Position numbers and translations under genes: made by a program | Shown here: positions 1 through 5,686 of the stretch, piece after piece | Layout of the letters: the number at the start of each line of letters is the position of its first letter | Numbering within the stretch: position 1 is the first letter of the stretch | Assembly: GCA_017396055.1 (NCBI GenBank) | Contig: JAFQND010000098.1 | Coordinates: 1-6,767, forward strand | Direction of reading: 5' to 3' | Source: Oscillospiraceae bacterium | GTDB lineage: Bacteria; Bacillota; Clostridia; Oscillospirales; Ruminococcaceae | DNA: 6,767 bases | The notes under the pieces: generated by a model | Seen by the model: the letters and a program-made list of their open reading frames with translations, nothing else | Told to the model about the DNA's origin: nothing | The model's database searches: none

Positions 1-571
1 AGACCGCCGCGATCAGAGCCATCTTGACATTCATCGAGAACATGATGGTCAGCGAGAAAACGATCAGGAAGACGATACGGATAACTTCGATCAGCTGATT
101 GGTGACAAAGTTGCGCACCACTTCAACGTCAGAAGTACAGCGCTGGATGATCTCACCGGTCTGGTGAGCGGTGTGCCAGCTGAAAGGCAATTTCTGGATG
201 TGGGCATAGAGGCTGTCGCGAAGAGACTTGACAAAGCCTTCCGATGCCTTTGTTGTGTTCATGCGGAAGCCATAGCTGCAAAATCCGCTGATGGCTGCTG
301 CGATAATGGCTGCCACAGCGGTCCAGCCCAGTGCCACTCCCGGGTTTTCCGAAATGACCTCAAGATCCATGATCCACCGTACCGCGTCGGGCAGGGAGGA
401 ACCGTCTCCGCCAAGAATGCCGTCTACGGCAAAACGGAAGATCTGAGGGGTCAGCGAGCTGAAAACGGTGTTGAGTACTGAACAGAGCAGCGCCAGCACA
501 AAGAGATGGTAGAGTCCCTTCAGATAGCGCCGGATCAGTCCGAAACTTTTACTGTCGATTTTGTTTTTCAT
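1..571 (-). CDS. ABC exporter subunit, N-terminal part of the membrane domain (partial, runs off left edge)
   Basis: Only the first 190 codons are present. Translated from the ATG at 571-569, the protein starts MKNKIDSKSFGLIRRYLKGL. Residues about 21-45 form a first hydrophobic membrane segment, about 79-100 a second, and about 160-180 a third. Residues 117-155 carry the conserved first cytoplasmic-loop pattern of type 1 exporter membrane domains (ABC_membrane, PF00664): LRDSLYAHIQKLPFSW, then TGEIIQRCTSDVE. Known members pair this domain with a C-terminal ATPase on the same chain and work as dimers exporting drugs, lipids or peptides; the ATPase part would lie left of the window. The start is supported by GAGG at 582-579, 7 bases before the ATG. 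It is divergent from the zinc-ribbon XRE regulator, a common arrangement for regulated exporters. Substrate unknown; family certain, partner (homo- or heterodimer) not decidable here. Confidence 0.9.
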   Translation of the reverse strand, partial: MKNKIDSKSFGLIRRYLKGLYHLFVLALLCSVLNTVFSSLTPQIFRFAVDGILGGDGSSLPDAVRWIMDLEVISENPGVALGWTAVAAIIAAAISGFCSYGFRMNTTKASEGFVKSLRDSLYAHIQKLPFSWHTAHQTGEIIQRCTSDVEVVRNFVTNQLIEVIRIVFLIVFSLTIMFSMNVKMALIAAV

Positions 572-867
572 GGTATTGCCTCACGTTGTCGGAAGATATT
601 GATCTTCTTTTTACGAGGCCGCTCTTTTCACGGCGGAGATTTTTCCGCGTCACGATCTCCAAAAAAGCGGCTGCCCGGCGGCACACAGGTTTTGCCGGCG
701 GACTGACTGTCAAGCGGCGGGCTGAATGGTCATGCCGTTTTTTCATGTTCTTTTACAGAAGAAAGGCACTGTCGCCCCATTGGCGGCAGCCCCTCTCACC
801 GAGAATGGATTCGGTCGCAAAAACTGTAAAAATTCCACTGAAAACGCATTCAGACCGGACAATTTTC
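572..867 (-). other. Long 5' leader of the ABC exporter gene, no coding sequence seen
   Basis: About 290 bases separate the predicted minus-strand transcription start from the exporter ATG. I find no credible gene: the open frames here are arginine-rich and lack ribosome sites. Structural elements read on the minus strand: GGAGAT/ATCTCC (plus positions 635-640 and 655-660) with a 14-base loop; and a 7-base long-range pairing GGCTGCC (791-785) with GGCAGCC (675-669), followed after two bases by six Us (666-661), a possible but weak attenuator. An 8+8 dyad CTGTCGCC/GGCGGCAG (769-776, 782-789) pairs better as plus-strand RNA. I tried the TPP, FMN, SAM, cobalamin, guanidine and T-box consensus patterns by eye and matched none. 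The leader could be plain spacer, or a second promoter nearer the gene may exist. Confidence 0.45.
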
Positions 868-896
868 AGTATATACCCTTATGATAGCAAAGTCAA
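868..896 (-). promoter_or_regulatory. Sigma-A-type promoter for the ABC exporter gene
   Basis: On the minus strand TTGACT (896-891) and TATACT (873-868) are separated by exactly 17 bases, each one mismatch from consensus. Transcription would start near 861 and run leftward into the exporter. The promoter is back-to-back with the regulator promoter at 954-982, leaving 57 bases between the two -35 boxes. Confidence 0.65.
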
Positions 897-900
897 TAGA

Positions 901-911
901 GACAGCCTGTC
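901..911. promoter_or_regulatory. Possible operator dyad next to exporter -35 box
   Basis: GACAG-C-CTGTC is a perfect 5+1+5 dyad. It starts four bases beyond the outer edge of the minus-strand -35 box (896). The location suits an activator or repressor site, but a dyad this short can occur by chance; no second copy was found in the window. Confidence 0.25.
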
Positions 912-949
912 CGCTCTGCTTTTCCGCCATACTGTACCGCAACAGCCGG

Positions 950-963
950 TTGCTTGCCAGCAA
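950..963. promoter_or_regulatory. Possible autoregulatory operator overlapping the regulator's -35 box
   Basis: TTGCT-TGCC-AGCAA is a perfect 5+4+5 dyad that covers the whole TTGCCA -35 hexamer (954-959) of the regulator promoter. A protein bound here would block RNA polymerase. XRE-type regulators commonly bind such short dyads and repress themselves, so the zinc-ribbon regulator encoded just downstream is the natural candidate. A second weak dyad, CAAC-AGCCG-GTTG (940-952), abuts and overlaps it by three bases. Confidence 0.3.
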
Positions 964-982
964 AGCCGCTTTTTTGTATAAT
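954..982 (+). promoter_or_regulatory. Sigma-A-type promoter for the zinc-ribbon XRE regulator
   Basis: TTGCCA (954-959) and a perfect TATAAT (977-982) are 17 bases apart. The expected start point is near 989, which lies at the beginning of the ribosome site GAGGTG (989-994). The mRNA leader would therefore be only about 12 bases long, with the Shine-Dalgarno sequence at its very 5' end. Confidence 0.75.
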
Positions 983-1000
983 GGAGCTGAGGTGATTGAT

Positions 1001-1768
1001 ATGATGGAAACAAAAGATGTACTGCTGACTCTTCGAACAGAAAAAGGCCTTTCCCAGGAGGAACTGGCGGAAAAAATATTCGTCACCCGGCAGGCTGTCT
1101 CCCGCTGGGAAAACGGTGAAACCGTTCCCGGCACCGATACCCTGAAGCTGCTCTCAAAATTCTTCGGCGTTTCGATCAACACGATTCTGGGTTCGCCCAG
1201 GCAACTGATCTGCCAGTGCTGCGGAATGCCGCTGGATGATACTGTCATCAGCAAAGAGGCGGACGGTCAGTTCAACGAAGAATACTGCAGATGGTGTTAT
1301 GCGGACGGCGAATATATCTATCAAGATATGGAAGAGATGATCCGCTTTCTTGAAAATCATCTGGCGACAGAAGATTTTTCCTCCGACCAGATCCGCAGCC
1401 ATATGGAAAGACAGCTGCCCGAACTGGGACACTGGAAGCGTTATGCCGCTCTGGGCGGCAGGAAAAATCTGAACGCCTTTACTGCAAAGCTCACAAATGA
1501 ACTCAATGAACTGGGTATCGACGGGCTGCCGGAGATAAAAAGCCTGCGCATGCTGCCCGGACGTTCTGTCAATTTCTCCTACCGGCTTCCCAACGGGGAA
1601 AATGTCCGTTTTCTCTCTGACGATATCAACTATCCCGGTGCCAGGCTCGATTGCCTGTTTGGCGGGGAAAGAAGCTTTACCGTCGTCGCGGATATGGATT
1701 TTCTGCTGGTCTGCACCCATGAAAAAAACGGAGAAGCTCCTGAACTGGTGATTTACAAAAAGCGATAA
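1001..1768 (+). CDS. XRE-family regulator fused to a zinc ribbon and a conserved C-terminal domain
   Basis: 255 residues. Residues 7-62 are an XRE/Cro helix-turn-helix: LRTEKGLSQEELAEKI, then recognition helix TRQAVSRWENGE and the usual LLSKFFGVSINTIL tail. Residues 69-105 form a zinc ribbon of the putative-zinc-ribbon type, with cysteine pairs C71/C74 and C96/C99 in CQCCGMPL and NEEYCRWCYADG. Residues about 110-145 look helical. Residues 145-255 are a compact domain (WKRYAALGGRKNLNAF ... PELVIYKKR) that I recall following this ribbon in clostridial proteins; its role is unknown to me. Likely a cytoplasmic DNA-binding regulator, with the rear part sensing or binding something. The start at 1001 is set by GAGGTG 6 bases upstream and by the promoter at 954-982, which excludes the longer open frame from 881; ATG 1004 is an alternative. 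It faces the exporter gene, a likely target together with its own promoter. No terminator follows, so transcripts may run on into the kinase operon. Confidence 0.88.
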   Translation: MMETKDVLLTLRTEKGLSQEELAEKIFVTRQAVSRWENGETVPGTDTLKLLSKFFGVSINTILGSPRQLICQCCGMPLDDTVISKEADGQFNEEYCRWCYADGEYIYQDMEEMIRFLENHLATEDFSSDQIRSHMERQLPELGHWKRYAALGGRKNLNAFTAKLTNELNELGIDGLPEIKSLRMLPGRSVNFSYRLPNGENVRFLSDDINYPGARLDCLFGGERSFTVVADMDFLLVCTHEKNGEAPELVIYKKR

Positions 1769-1785
1769 ATGTCTTTTGAGATTAT

Positions 1786-1814
1786 TTGACATCCCCCGCC
1801 CCGGACGGTATAAT
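1786..1814 (+). promoter_or_regulatory. Exact-consensus sigma-A promoter for the kinase-panE operon
   Basis: TTGACA (1786-1791) and TATAAT (1809-1814) are both perfect and 17 bases apart, beginning 18 bases after the regulator's stop codon. Transcription should start near 1821, giving a leader of about 27 bases. No operator dyad or riboswitch fits in that leader, so strong, largely unregulated expression is expected unless a repressor binds over the promoter itself. Confidence 0.88.
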
Positions 1815-1847
1815 GGTGACAGAACAAGATGCGAAAGGAGCATTCCC

Positions 1848-2741
1848 ATGAAGATCCTCAACTTCGGTTCCCTCAACTGTGACTATGTCTATAGTGTACA
1901 CCATATGGTCGAAGCCGGAGAGACCCTTGCTTCCTCTAAAATGGAGACTTTCCCCGGCGGCAAAGGACTCAACCAATCCATCGCACTTGCCCGCGCCGGC
2001 GCACCCGTCTCCCATGCTGGTCTTCTGGGCGAAGATGGTGATTTTCTTCTGGATATCGCTTCTTCCTCTGGTGTGGATTGTTCCCTGATCGAACGGGTCG
2101 ACGGACGCACCGGTCACGCCATCATTCAGCTGGACCGCACCGGTCAGAACTGTATCCTTCTCTACGGAGGCTCCAACCGCCGCATCACCGAAGAGTACAT
2201 CGAACGGGTGCTGACTCATTTCGGCCCCGGCGACCTTCTGCTGATGCAGAACGAGATCAACCTCCCCGAGCGCATCGTAGAGCTTGCCCATGAAAAAGGG
2301 CTGGTCATCGCGCTGAATCCCTCGCCCTGTGATGATGCCATTCTCTCGATCGACCTGAATAAGGTCAGCTTTCTGATCCTCAACGAGGTGGAAGGCGCCA
2401 TGCTATCCGGTGAGCCGGATCTGGAAAAGGCTCCCGACGTTCTGCTGCAGAAATATCCCCATATGAAGATCGTGCTGACTCTCGGCAAAGAGGGCGCCGT
2501 GTATATGGATAAGGATACCCGCTGTCATCATCCGATCTTCCCGGTCGAAACCGTGGACACAACCGGTGCCGGCGACACCTTTACCGGATATTTTCTGACT
2601 TCGATGCTGGAGAACATGCCGGCCGAAGAAGGTCTGAAACTCGCCTCCGCCGCATCGGCCATTGCCGTTTCCCGTATGGGCGCGGCTTCCTCCATTCCCA
2701 CCCGCAAAGAGGTGGAAGATTTCCTGAAAGAGAGAACCTGA
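1848..2741 (+). CDS. rbsK: Ribokinase-like PfkB-family sugar kinase
   Basis: 297 residues, close to the ~305 of typical ribokinases. PfkB kinases move the ATP gamma-phosphate to a sugar hydroxyl; ribokinase makes ribose 5-phosphate in the cytoplasm. Seen: substrate-site start FGSLNCD (6-12); GGKGLNQ (37-43), PfkB signature 1; E136 in NEINLP, matching the ribokinase ribose-contact glutamate region; NPSP (157-160); NE (179-180); nucleotide-site TLGKEGA (211-217); DTTGAGDTF (237-245) with catalytic base D243; and the C-terminal AVSRMGAASSIP stretch (273-284) that resembles ribokinase more than fructokinase. The start is fixed by AAAGGAG (1834-1840), 7 bases before ATG 1848. The next gene, panE, begins one base after the TGA, so the two are co-transcribed and probably translationally coupled. 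Substrate is an inference: no ribose transporter or rbsD is in the window, so another pentose or nucleoside is possible. Confidence 0.88.
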   Translation: MKILNFGSLNCDYVYSVHHMVEAGETLASSKMETFPGGKGLNQSIALARAGAPVSHAGLLGEDGDFLLDIASSSGVDCSLIERVDGRTGHAIIQLDRTGQNCILLYGGSNRRITEEYIERVLTHFGPGDLLLMQNEINLPERIVELAHEKGLVIALNPSPCDDAILSIDLNKVSFLILNEVEGAMLSGEPDLEKAPDVLLQKYPHMKIVLTLGKEGAVYMDKDTRCHHPIFPVETVDTTGAGDTFTGYFLTSMLENMPAEEGLKLASAASAIAVSRMGAASSIPTRKEVEDFLKERT

Positions 2742-2742
2742 T

Positions 2743-3678
2743 ATGCACAAGATCAAAACCGTTGCTCTCATCGGCATGGGAGCCATCGGCTCCTTCTTCG
2801 GTCCAAGACTTCACGCCGCACTGGGCGATGATTTCTGGCTGATCGCCTCCGGCGAACGAAGAAAACGTCTGGAGACCCGGGGTGTCACCGTCAACGGTGT
2901 CAAGTATATCTTCCCCATCCACGAACCCTCTGACACCAAAAAAGCCGACCTTGTCATCATCTCCACCAAAGAGATGGGGCTTGATTCCGCGCTGGAAGAT
3001 ATCAGAAACTGTGTGGATGAGCACACGCTGATCCTTCCCCTGCTCAACGGTATCGAAAGCGAAGAGCGCACTGCAGCCGTCTATGGCTGGGAAAGGGTAC
3101 TGTACAGCTATATGCGCATGCCCATCGTCATGAAGGACGGCATTACGAATTTTGATCCCAACGGCGGTTTTGTTGCCTTCGGTGAAAAAGAAAACACCGT
3201 TCTTTCCGAACGGGTACAGAGGATCAACGAACTGTTTGAGTGCTGCGGCATTCCCCACAAAAACCCCGAGGACATGATCCACGGCATGTGGTTCAAATTT
3301 CTGATGAATGTGGGTGAAAACATGACCTGCGCCCTGCTGGGCGTACCCTATGGCGCTTATTGTTCCAGCGAGGACGCCAACTATTTCCGCCTTTCCGCCA
3401 TGGATGAGGTCACGGCTATCGCCGCGAAAAAGGGTATCAGGCTGGGTGAAGAGGAGTACGCTGAACTGAGAGCCATCCTCGACCGGGTCGACCCATCCTC
3501 CAAGCCTTCCACCCTGCAGGACATCGAAGCCGGACGGCCCACCGAAGCCGCCATCTTCTCCGGTACAATCATGCGTCTGGGAAAAGAGTTGGGCGTGCCC
3601 ACCCCCGTCAATGCCCTTCTTTATCACGGTATCCGGGTACTGGAACAGAAAAATGCCGGTCTGATCAAGGGCCTGTAA
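2743..3678 (+). CDS. panE: 2-dehydropantoate 2-reductase (ketopantoate reductase)
   Basis: 311 residues (E. coli PanE is 303). The enzyme reduces ketopantoate to pantoate with NADPH, a step of pantothenate and CoA synthesis in the cytoplasm. Residues 6-20 give the Rossmann nucleotide loop GMGAIG (11-16). Residues equivalent to the known active site are all present: K76 (STK), N102 (LLNG), K185 and N189 in WFKFLMN, N193, S256 in KPSTLQD and E268 in AGRPTEA. The C-terminal helical domain from about 178 includes the family pattern SSKPSTLQDIEAGRPTEA and ends GVPTPVN. Start ATG 2743 lies one base after the kinase stop; the ribosome site is weak (GAGAG about 8 bases upstream), which suits translational coupling. 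A strong terminator closes the operon. PanE-family proteins also reduce other 2-oxoacids; with no panB or panC nearby the physiological substrate is not proven, though full catalytic conservation favours ketopantoate. Confidence 0.9.
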   Translation: MHKIKTVALIGMGAIGSFFGPRLHAALGDDFWLIASGERRKRLETRGVTVNGVKYIFPIHEPSDTKKADLVIISTKEMGLDSALEDIRNCVDEHTLILPLLNGIESEERTAAVYGWERVLYSYMRMPIVMKDGITNFDPNGGFVAFGEKENTVLSERVQRINELFECCGIPHKNPEDMIHGMWFKFLMNVGENMTCALLGVPYGAYCSSEDANYFRLSAMDEVTAIAAKKGIRLGEEEYAELRAILDRVDPSSKPSTLQDIEAGRPTEAAIFSGTIMRLGKELGVPTPVNALLYHGIRVLEQKNAGLIKGL

Positions 3679-3697
3679 ATCTTTCAAAAACTTACGG

Positions 3698-3735
3698 ACA
3701 GAGAACATGAAAAATGTTCTCTGTTTTTTATTTTT
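3698..3735 (+). terminator. Rho-independent terminator of the kinase-panE operon
   Basis: A perfect 11-base-pair stem, ACAGAGAACAT (3698-3708) with ATGTTCTCTGT (3714-3724), has a GAAAA loop and is followed by TTTTTATTTTT (3725-3735). It begins 19 bases after the panE stop codon and insulates the secreted peptidase gene downstream. Confidence 0.93.
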
Positions 3736-3747
3736 CCTGCGAAATCA

Positions 3748-3805
3748 AAGTTTCCGCATAGTCATATAGCCATCAGGACACCGCCGGACGGTTATGAGGA
3801 AACTT
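3748..3805 (+). repeat. Inverted repeat upstream of the secreted peptidase gene
   Basis: AAGTTTCCGCATA (3748-3760) is matched at 12 of 13 positions by the reverse complement of TATGAGGAAACTT (3793-3805), with 32 bases between the arms. No T-run follows, so it is not a terminator. It could be two half-sites for a regulator or an mRNA leader hairpin. The rest of the 3736-3897 gap holds a direct repeat GGTTCCG at 3822-3828 and 3842-3848 (20-base period). I could not identify a convincing -35/-10 pair for the peptidase gene, so its promoter is unassigned. Confidence 0.45.
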
Positions 3806-3897
3806 GAAAGCTGAATAGGGTGGTTCCGTCCCGCGAAAATCGGTTCCGCTCACGATTCATCCATAACCAGAAAACAATATCCGAAAGGAGCAAAACC

Positions 3898-5553
3898 ATG
3901 AAAACTTCTCTCAAAAACTCCCTGCGCAAGATCGGTTCTCTCATGGCAGCAGCGGTTCTCGCGCTGACTGCCGCATTCACCATGCCCGCCCCCGAGGCCG
4001 CAGCCTATTCCACCTCTTCCAAACTGGCAGAAGGCTGCTACACCATCATTCCCAAATGCGCCCAGAATTCCTGCATCGATATCGACGGCGCAGGCACCGG
4101 CAACGGGGCCAATGTCCAGATCTGGGGTATCGCAAATGTCGACCAGCAGCGGTATTATGTGACCAATGCCGGCAACGGTACCTATCACATCACTGCCGTT
4201 CACTCCGGCAAACGTCTTGACATTGCCGGTCCCTCCAAATCCTCCGGTGCAAATGTCCACCAGTGGGAACCCCATACCGGATCTTCCCAGAAGTGGAAGA
4301 TCGTCCACAAGGGAAACGGCTGGTACACCATCCAGAGCGCCTATTCCGGTAAATACCTCGACATTTCCGGGGGTAACTCCCACAATGGCTGCAATGTATG
4401 GCAGTATGACGGCAATAATTCGGCCGCTCAGTACTTCCGCTTTGACGCCGTAGTACCTGAAAACGGCGTCTATGAGCTGAGCCCCAAATGTGCACCCGGT
4501 TCGGTCCTTGATGCAGACGGCGCAGGCACCGGCAACGGTGTCAATATCCAGATCTGGGGCAGAGCCAATGTGGACCAGCAGAAAGTGTTCATCTCCCGCA
4601 TCGGCAACTCCAATTATTTCACCGTCACTTTCTGCCACTCCGGCAAAAGACTTGACGTAGCCGGTCCCTCCAAGGCTGACGACGCCAACGTCCACCAGTG
4701 GGAAGCTCACTCCGGTGACAGCCAGAAATGGGCGTTCTGCTACCGCGGAAACGGCTACTACATGCTGCAGAATGTCTACTCCGGCAAGATGCTCGATGTT
4801 TACTGCGCATGGTCCCACAACGGCAACAATGTCCAGCAGTACTCCAACATCGACAACACCAACTGCGCTCAGCTCTGGAAACTGACCGCTGCCAAGGCTT
4901 CTTCTTCCGCAGCAACTTTCCAGTCCTATCAGGCCAGAATCACCACCTCTGCCGGCCTGAACATGCGCTCTTCCGCTTCCTCCTCTTCTTCCAAGCTGAC
5001 CGCCATCCCCTACAATACCACCGTCACCATCACCGCTGAACAGAATGGCTGGGGCAAGACCTCCTACGGCGGCAAGACCGGCTGGATCTCCCTGCAGTAT
5101 ACCAGCAAGGTCAGCAGCTCCACCACCAGCACTGTCATCTCCGCAAGCGGTTATCAGCAGCCCTTCACCAGCCAAAAGATCACCACTGTCTACGGCAAAC
5201 CGGGCAGCTGGCAGTGCGGCTGGCACAGCGGCATTGATATTGTCCCCACCAACAATGCCAGTTGGAATGTCAGACCCGTTCACAGCGGTACCGTCGTGGA
5301 TGTCAACGCGCACGGCTCCTCTTACGGCAACCACGTTCTGATCGACCACGGCGACGGCTACCTGAGCCTGTATGCCCATCTGGAATATCTGAGCGTTTCC
5401 CCCGGTCAGAAGGTCACTACCTCCACCGTACTCGGCAAGATGGGTAATACCGGCAGATCCTACGGTGCTCATCTCCACCTGGAGATCCACAAGGGCAGCT
5501 TCAGCTACCCCTCCAGCATCAACCCCGAGACCTTCCTCAACGAGCGCATCTGA
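3898..5553 (+). CDS. Secreted M23/LytM peptidase with two ricin-type lectin domains and an SH3b domain
   Basis: 551 residues. Residues 1-36 are a signal peptide (basic MKTSLKNSLRK, hydrophobic core, likely cut after PEAAA before Y37). Two ricin-type beta-trefoils follow, about 47-183 and 190-330, each with three repeats bearing QxW-like motifs (QIW, HQW/QKW, WQY; QLW in the last). A Ser/Ala linker leads to an SH3b domain (about 347-402: LNMRSSAS ... GWGKTSY, GWISLQY). The peptidase spans about 418-551, with zinc ligands H443 and D447 (WHSGIDI) and H527 (HLHLE), and catalytic H494 (LYAHL) and H525, so it should be active. M23 enzymes cut peptide cross-links of peptidoglycan; lectin and SH3b modules presumably bind glycan and wall. 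It has no membrane anchor, so it is probably secreted. The start is fixed by AAAGGAG (3884-3890), 7 bases upstream, and the signal peptide; the open frame from 3820 adds 26 polar residues and is rejected. Flanking terminators make it monocistronic. Which residues bind sugar was not determined. Confidence 0.92.
   Translation: MKTSLKNSLRKIGSLMAAAVLALTAAFTMPAPEAAAYSTSSKLAEGCYTIIPKCAQNSCIDIDGAGTGNGANVQIWGIANVDQQRYYVTNAGNGTYHITAVHSGKRLDIAGPSKSSGANVHQWEPHTGSSQKWKIVHKGNGWYTIQSAYSGKYLDISGGNSHNGCNVWQYDGNNSAAQYFRFDAVVPENGVYELSPKCAPGSVLDADGAGTGNGVNIQIWGRANVDQQKVFISRIGNSNYFTVTFCHSGKRLDVAGPSKADDANVHQWEAHSGDSQKWAFCYRGNGYYMLQNVYSGKMLDVYCAWSHNGNNVQQYSNIDNTNCAQLWKLTAAKASSSAATFQSYQARITTSAGLNMRSSASSSSSKLTAIPYNTTVTITAEQNGWGKTSYGGKTGWISLQYTSKVSSSTTSTVISASGYQQPFTSQKITTVYGKPGSWQCGWHSGIDIVPTNNASWNVRPVHSGTVVDVNAHGSSYGNHVLIDHGDGYLSLYAHLEYLSVSPGQKVTTSTVLGKMGNTGRSYGAHLHLEIHKGSFSYPSSINPETFLNERI
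4036..4887 (+). repeat. Tandem duplication encoding the two beta-trefoil domains
   Basis: The first lectin domain (codons for residues about 47-183) and the second (about 190-330) are copies with a period of 144 codons (432 bases), shifting to 145 after one single-codon indel. The best-preserved stretch, 4084-4127 against 4516-4559, matches at 41 of 44 bases. Protein landmarks repeat in order: DGAGTGNG, NVDQQ, SGKRLD, AGPSK, ANVHQWE, SQKW, SHNG. The last third is more diverged than the first two, so the duplication is not brand new or has been partly homogenised. Confidence 0.9.
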
Positions 5554-5570
5554 TCTCTTCCCCTCGCACG

Positions 5571-5603
5571 AAAAAGGCGCAGTTAAACACTGCGCCTTTT
5601 TTA
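5571..5603 (+). terminator. Rho-independent terminator of the peptidase gene
   Basis: GGCGCAGT (5576-5583) pairs perfectly with ACTGCGCC (5589-5596) around loop TAAAC. Flanking A5 and T5 extend the stem to 13 pairs, and the T-run continues to 5602. It lies 17 bases after the stop codon. The A-run on the left side means it could also work on the opposite strand. Confidence 0.93.
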
Positions 5604-5686
5604 TTATCCCATGCGAAACCGCCGCCGGATGATCGTTGATTACATACACGACCAACATCGTCCATACAGACAGGAGGAAAAACGAT

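Noticed and set aside
592..607. GAAGAT-ATTG-ATCTTC hairpin followed by Ts, as a plus-strand terminator
   Set aside because: The stem is only six A/T-rich pairs, and no plus-strand gene ends upstream of it.
708..713. TTGACA on the minus strand as a nearer exporter promoter
   Set aside because: At 17 bases downstream the -10 would be ACCTGT, and no spacing from 16 to 18 gives a reasonable -10 box.
549..746. A 65-codon minus-strand frame that could be a leader peptide of the exporter gene
   Set aside because: No ribosome site before its ATG, very basic composition, and it overlaps the exporter start in another frame.
586..981. A 131-codon plus-strand open frame across the divergent control region
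   Set aside because: It covers both promoters, is rich in Arg/Ser/Phe with no domain pattern, and lacks a ribosome site.
2581..3708. A 375-codon open frame on the minus strand, antisense to panE
   Set aside because: PanE on the plus strand has a full set of catalytic residues. The antisense frame begins inside the plus-strand terminator hairpin and shows no recognisable domain or ribosome site.
3816..3835. AGGGTGGTTCCG resembling the T-box element (AGGGTGGNACCGCG)
   Set aside because: Three mismatches in the 14-base core, no specifier stem, no terminator after it, and a wall peptidase is not a normal T-box target. Chance similarity is more likely.
3736..3897. c-di-AMP (ydaO) or c-di-GMP riboswitch before the wall peptidase gene
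   Set aside because: Such riboswitches often precede wall hydrolases, but the conserved blocks of neither class could be found and the leader is short.
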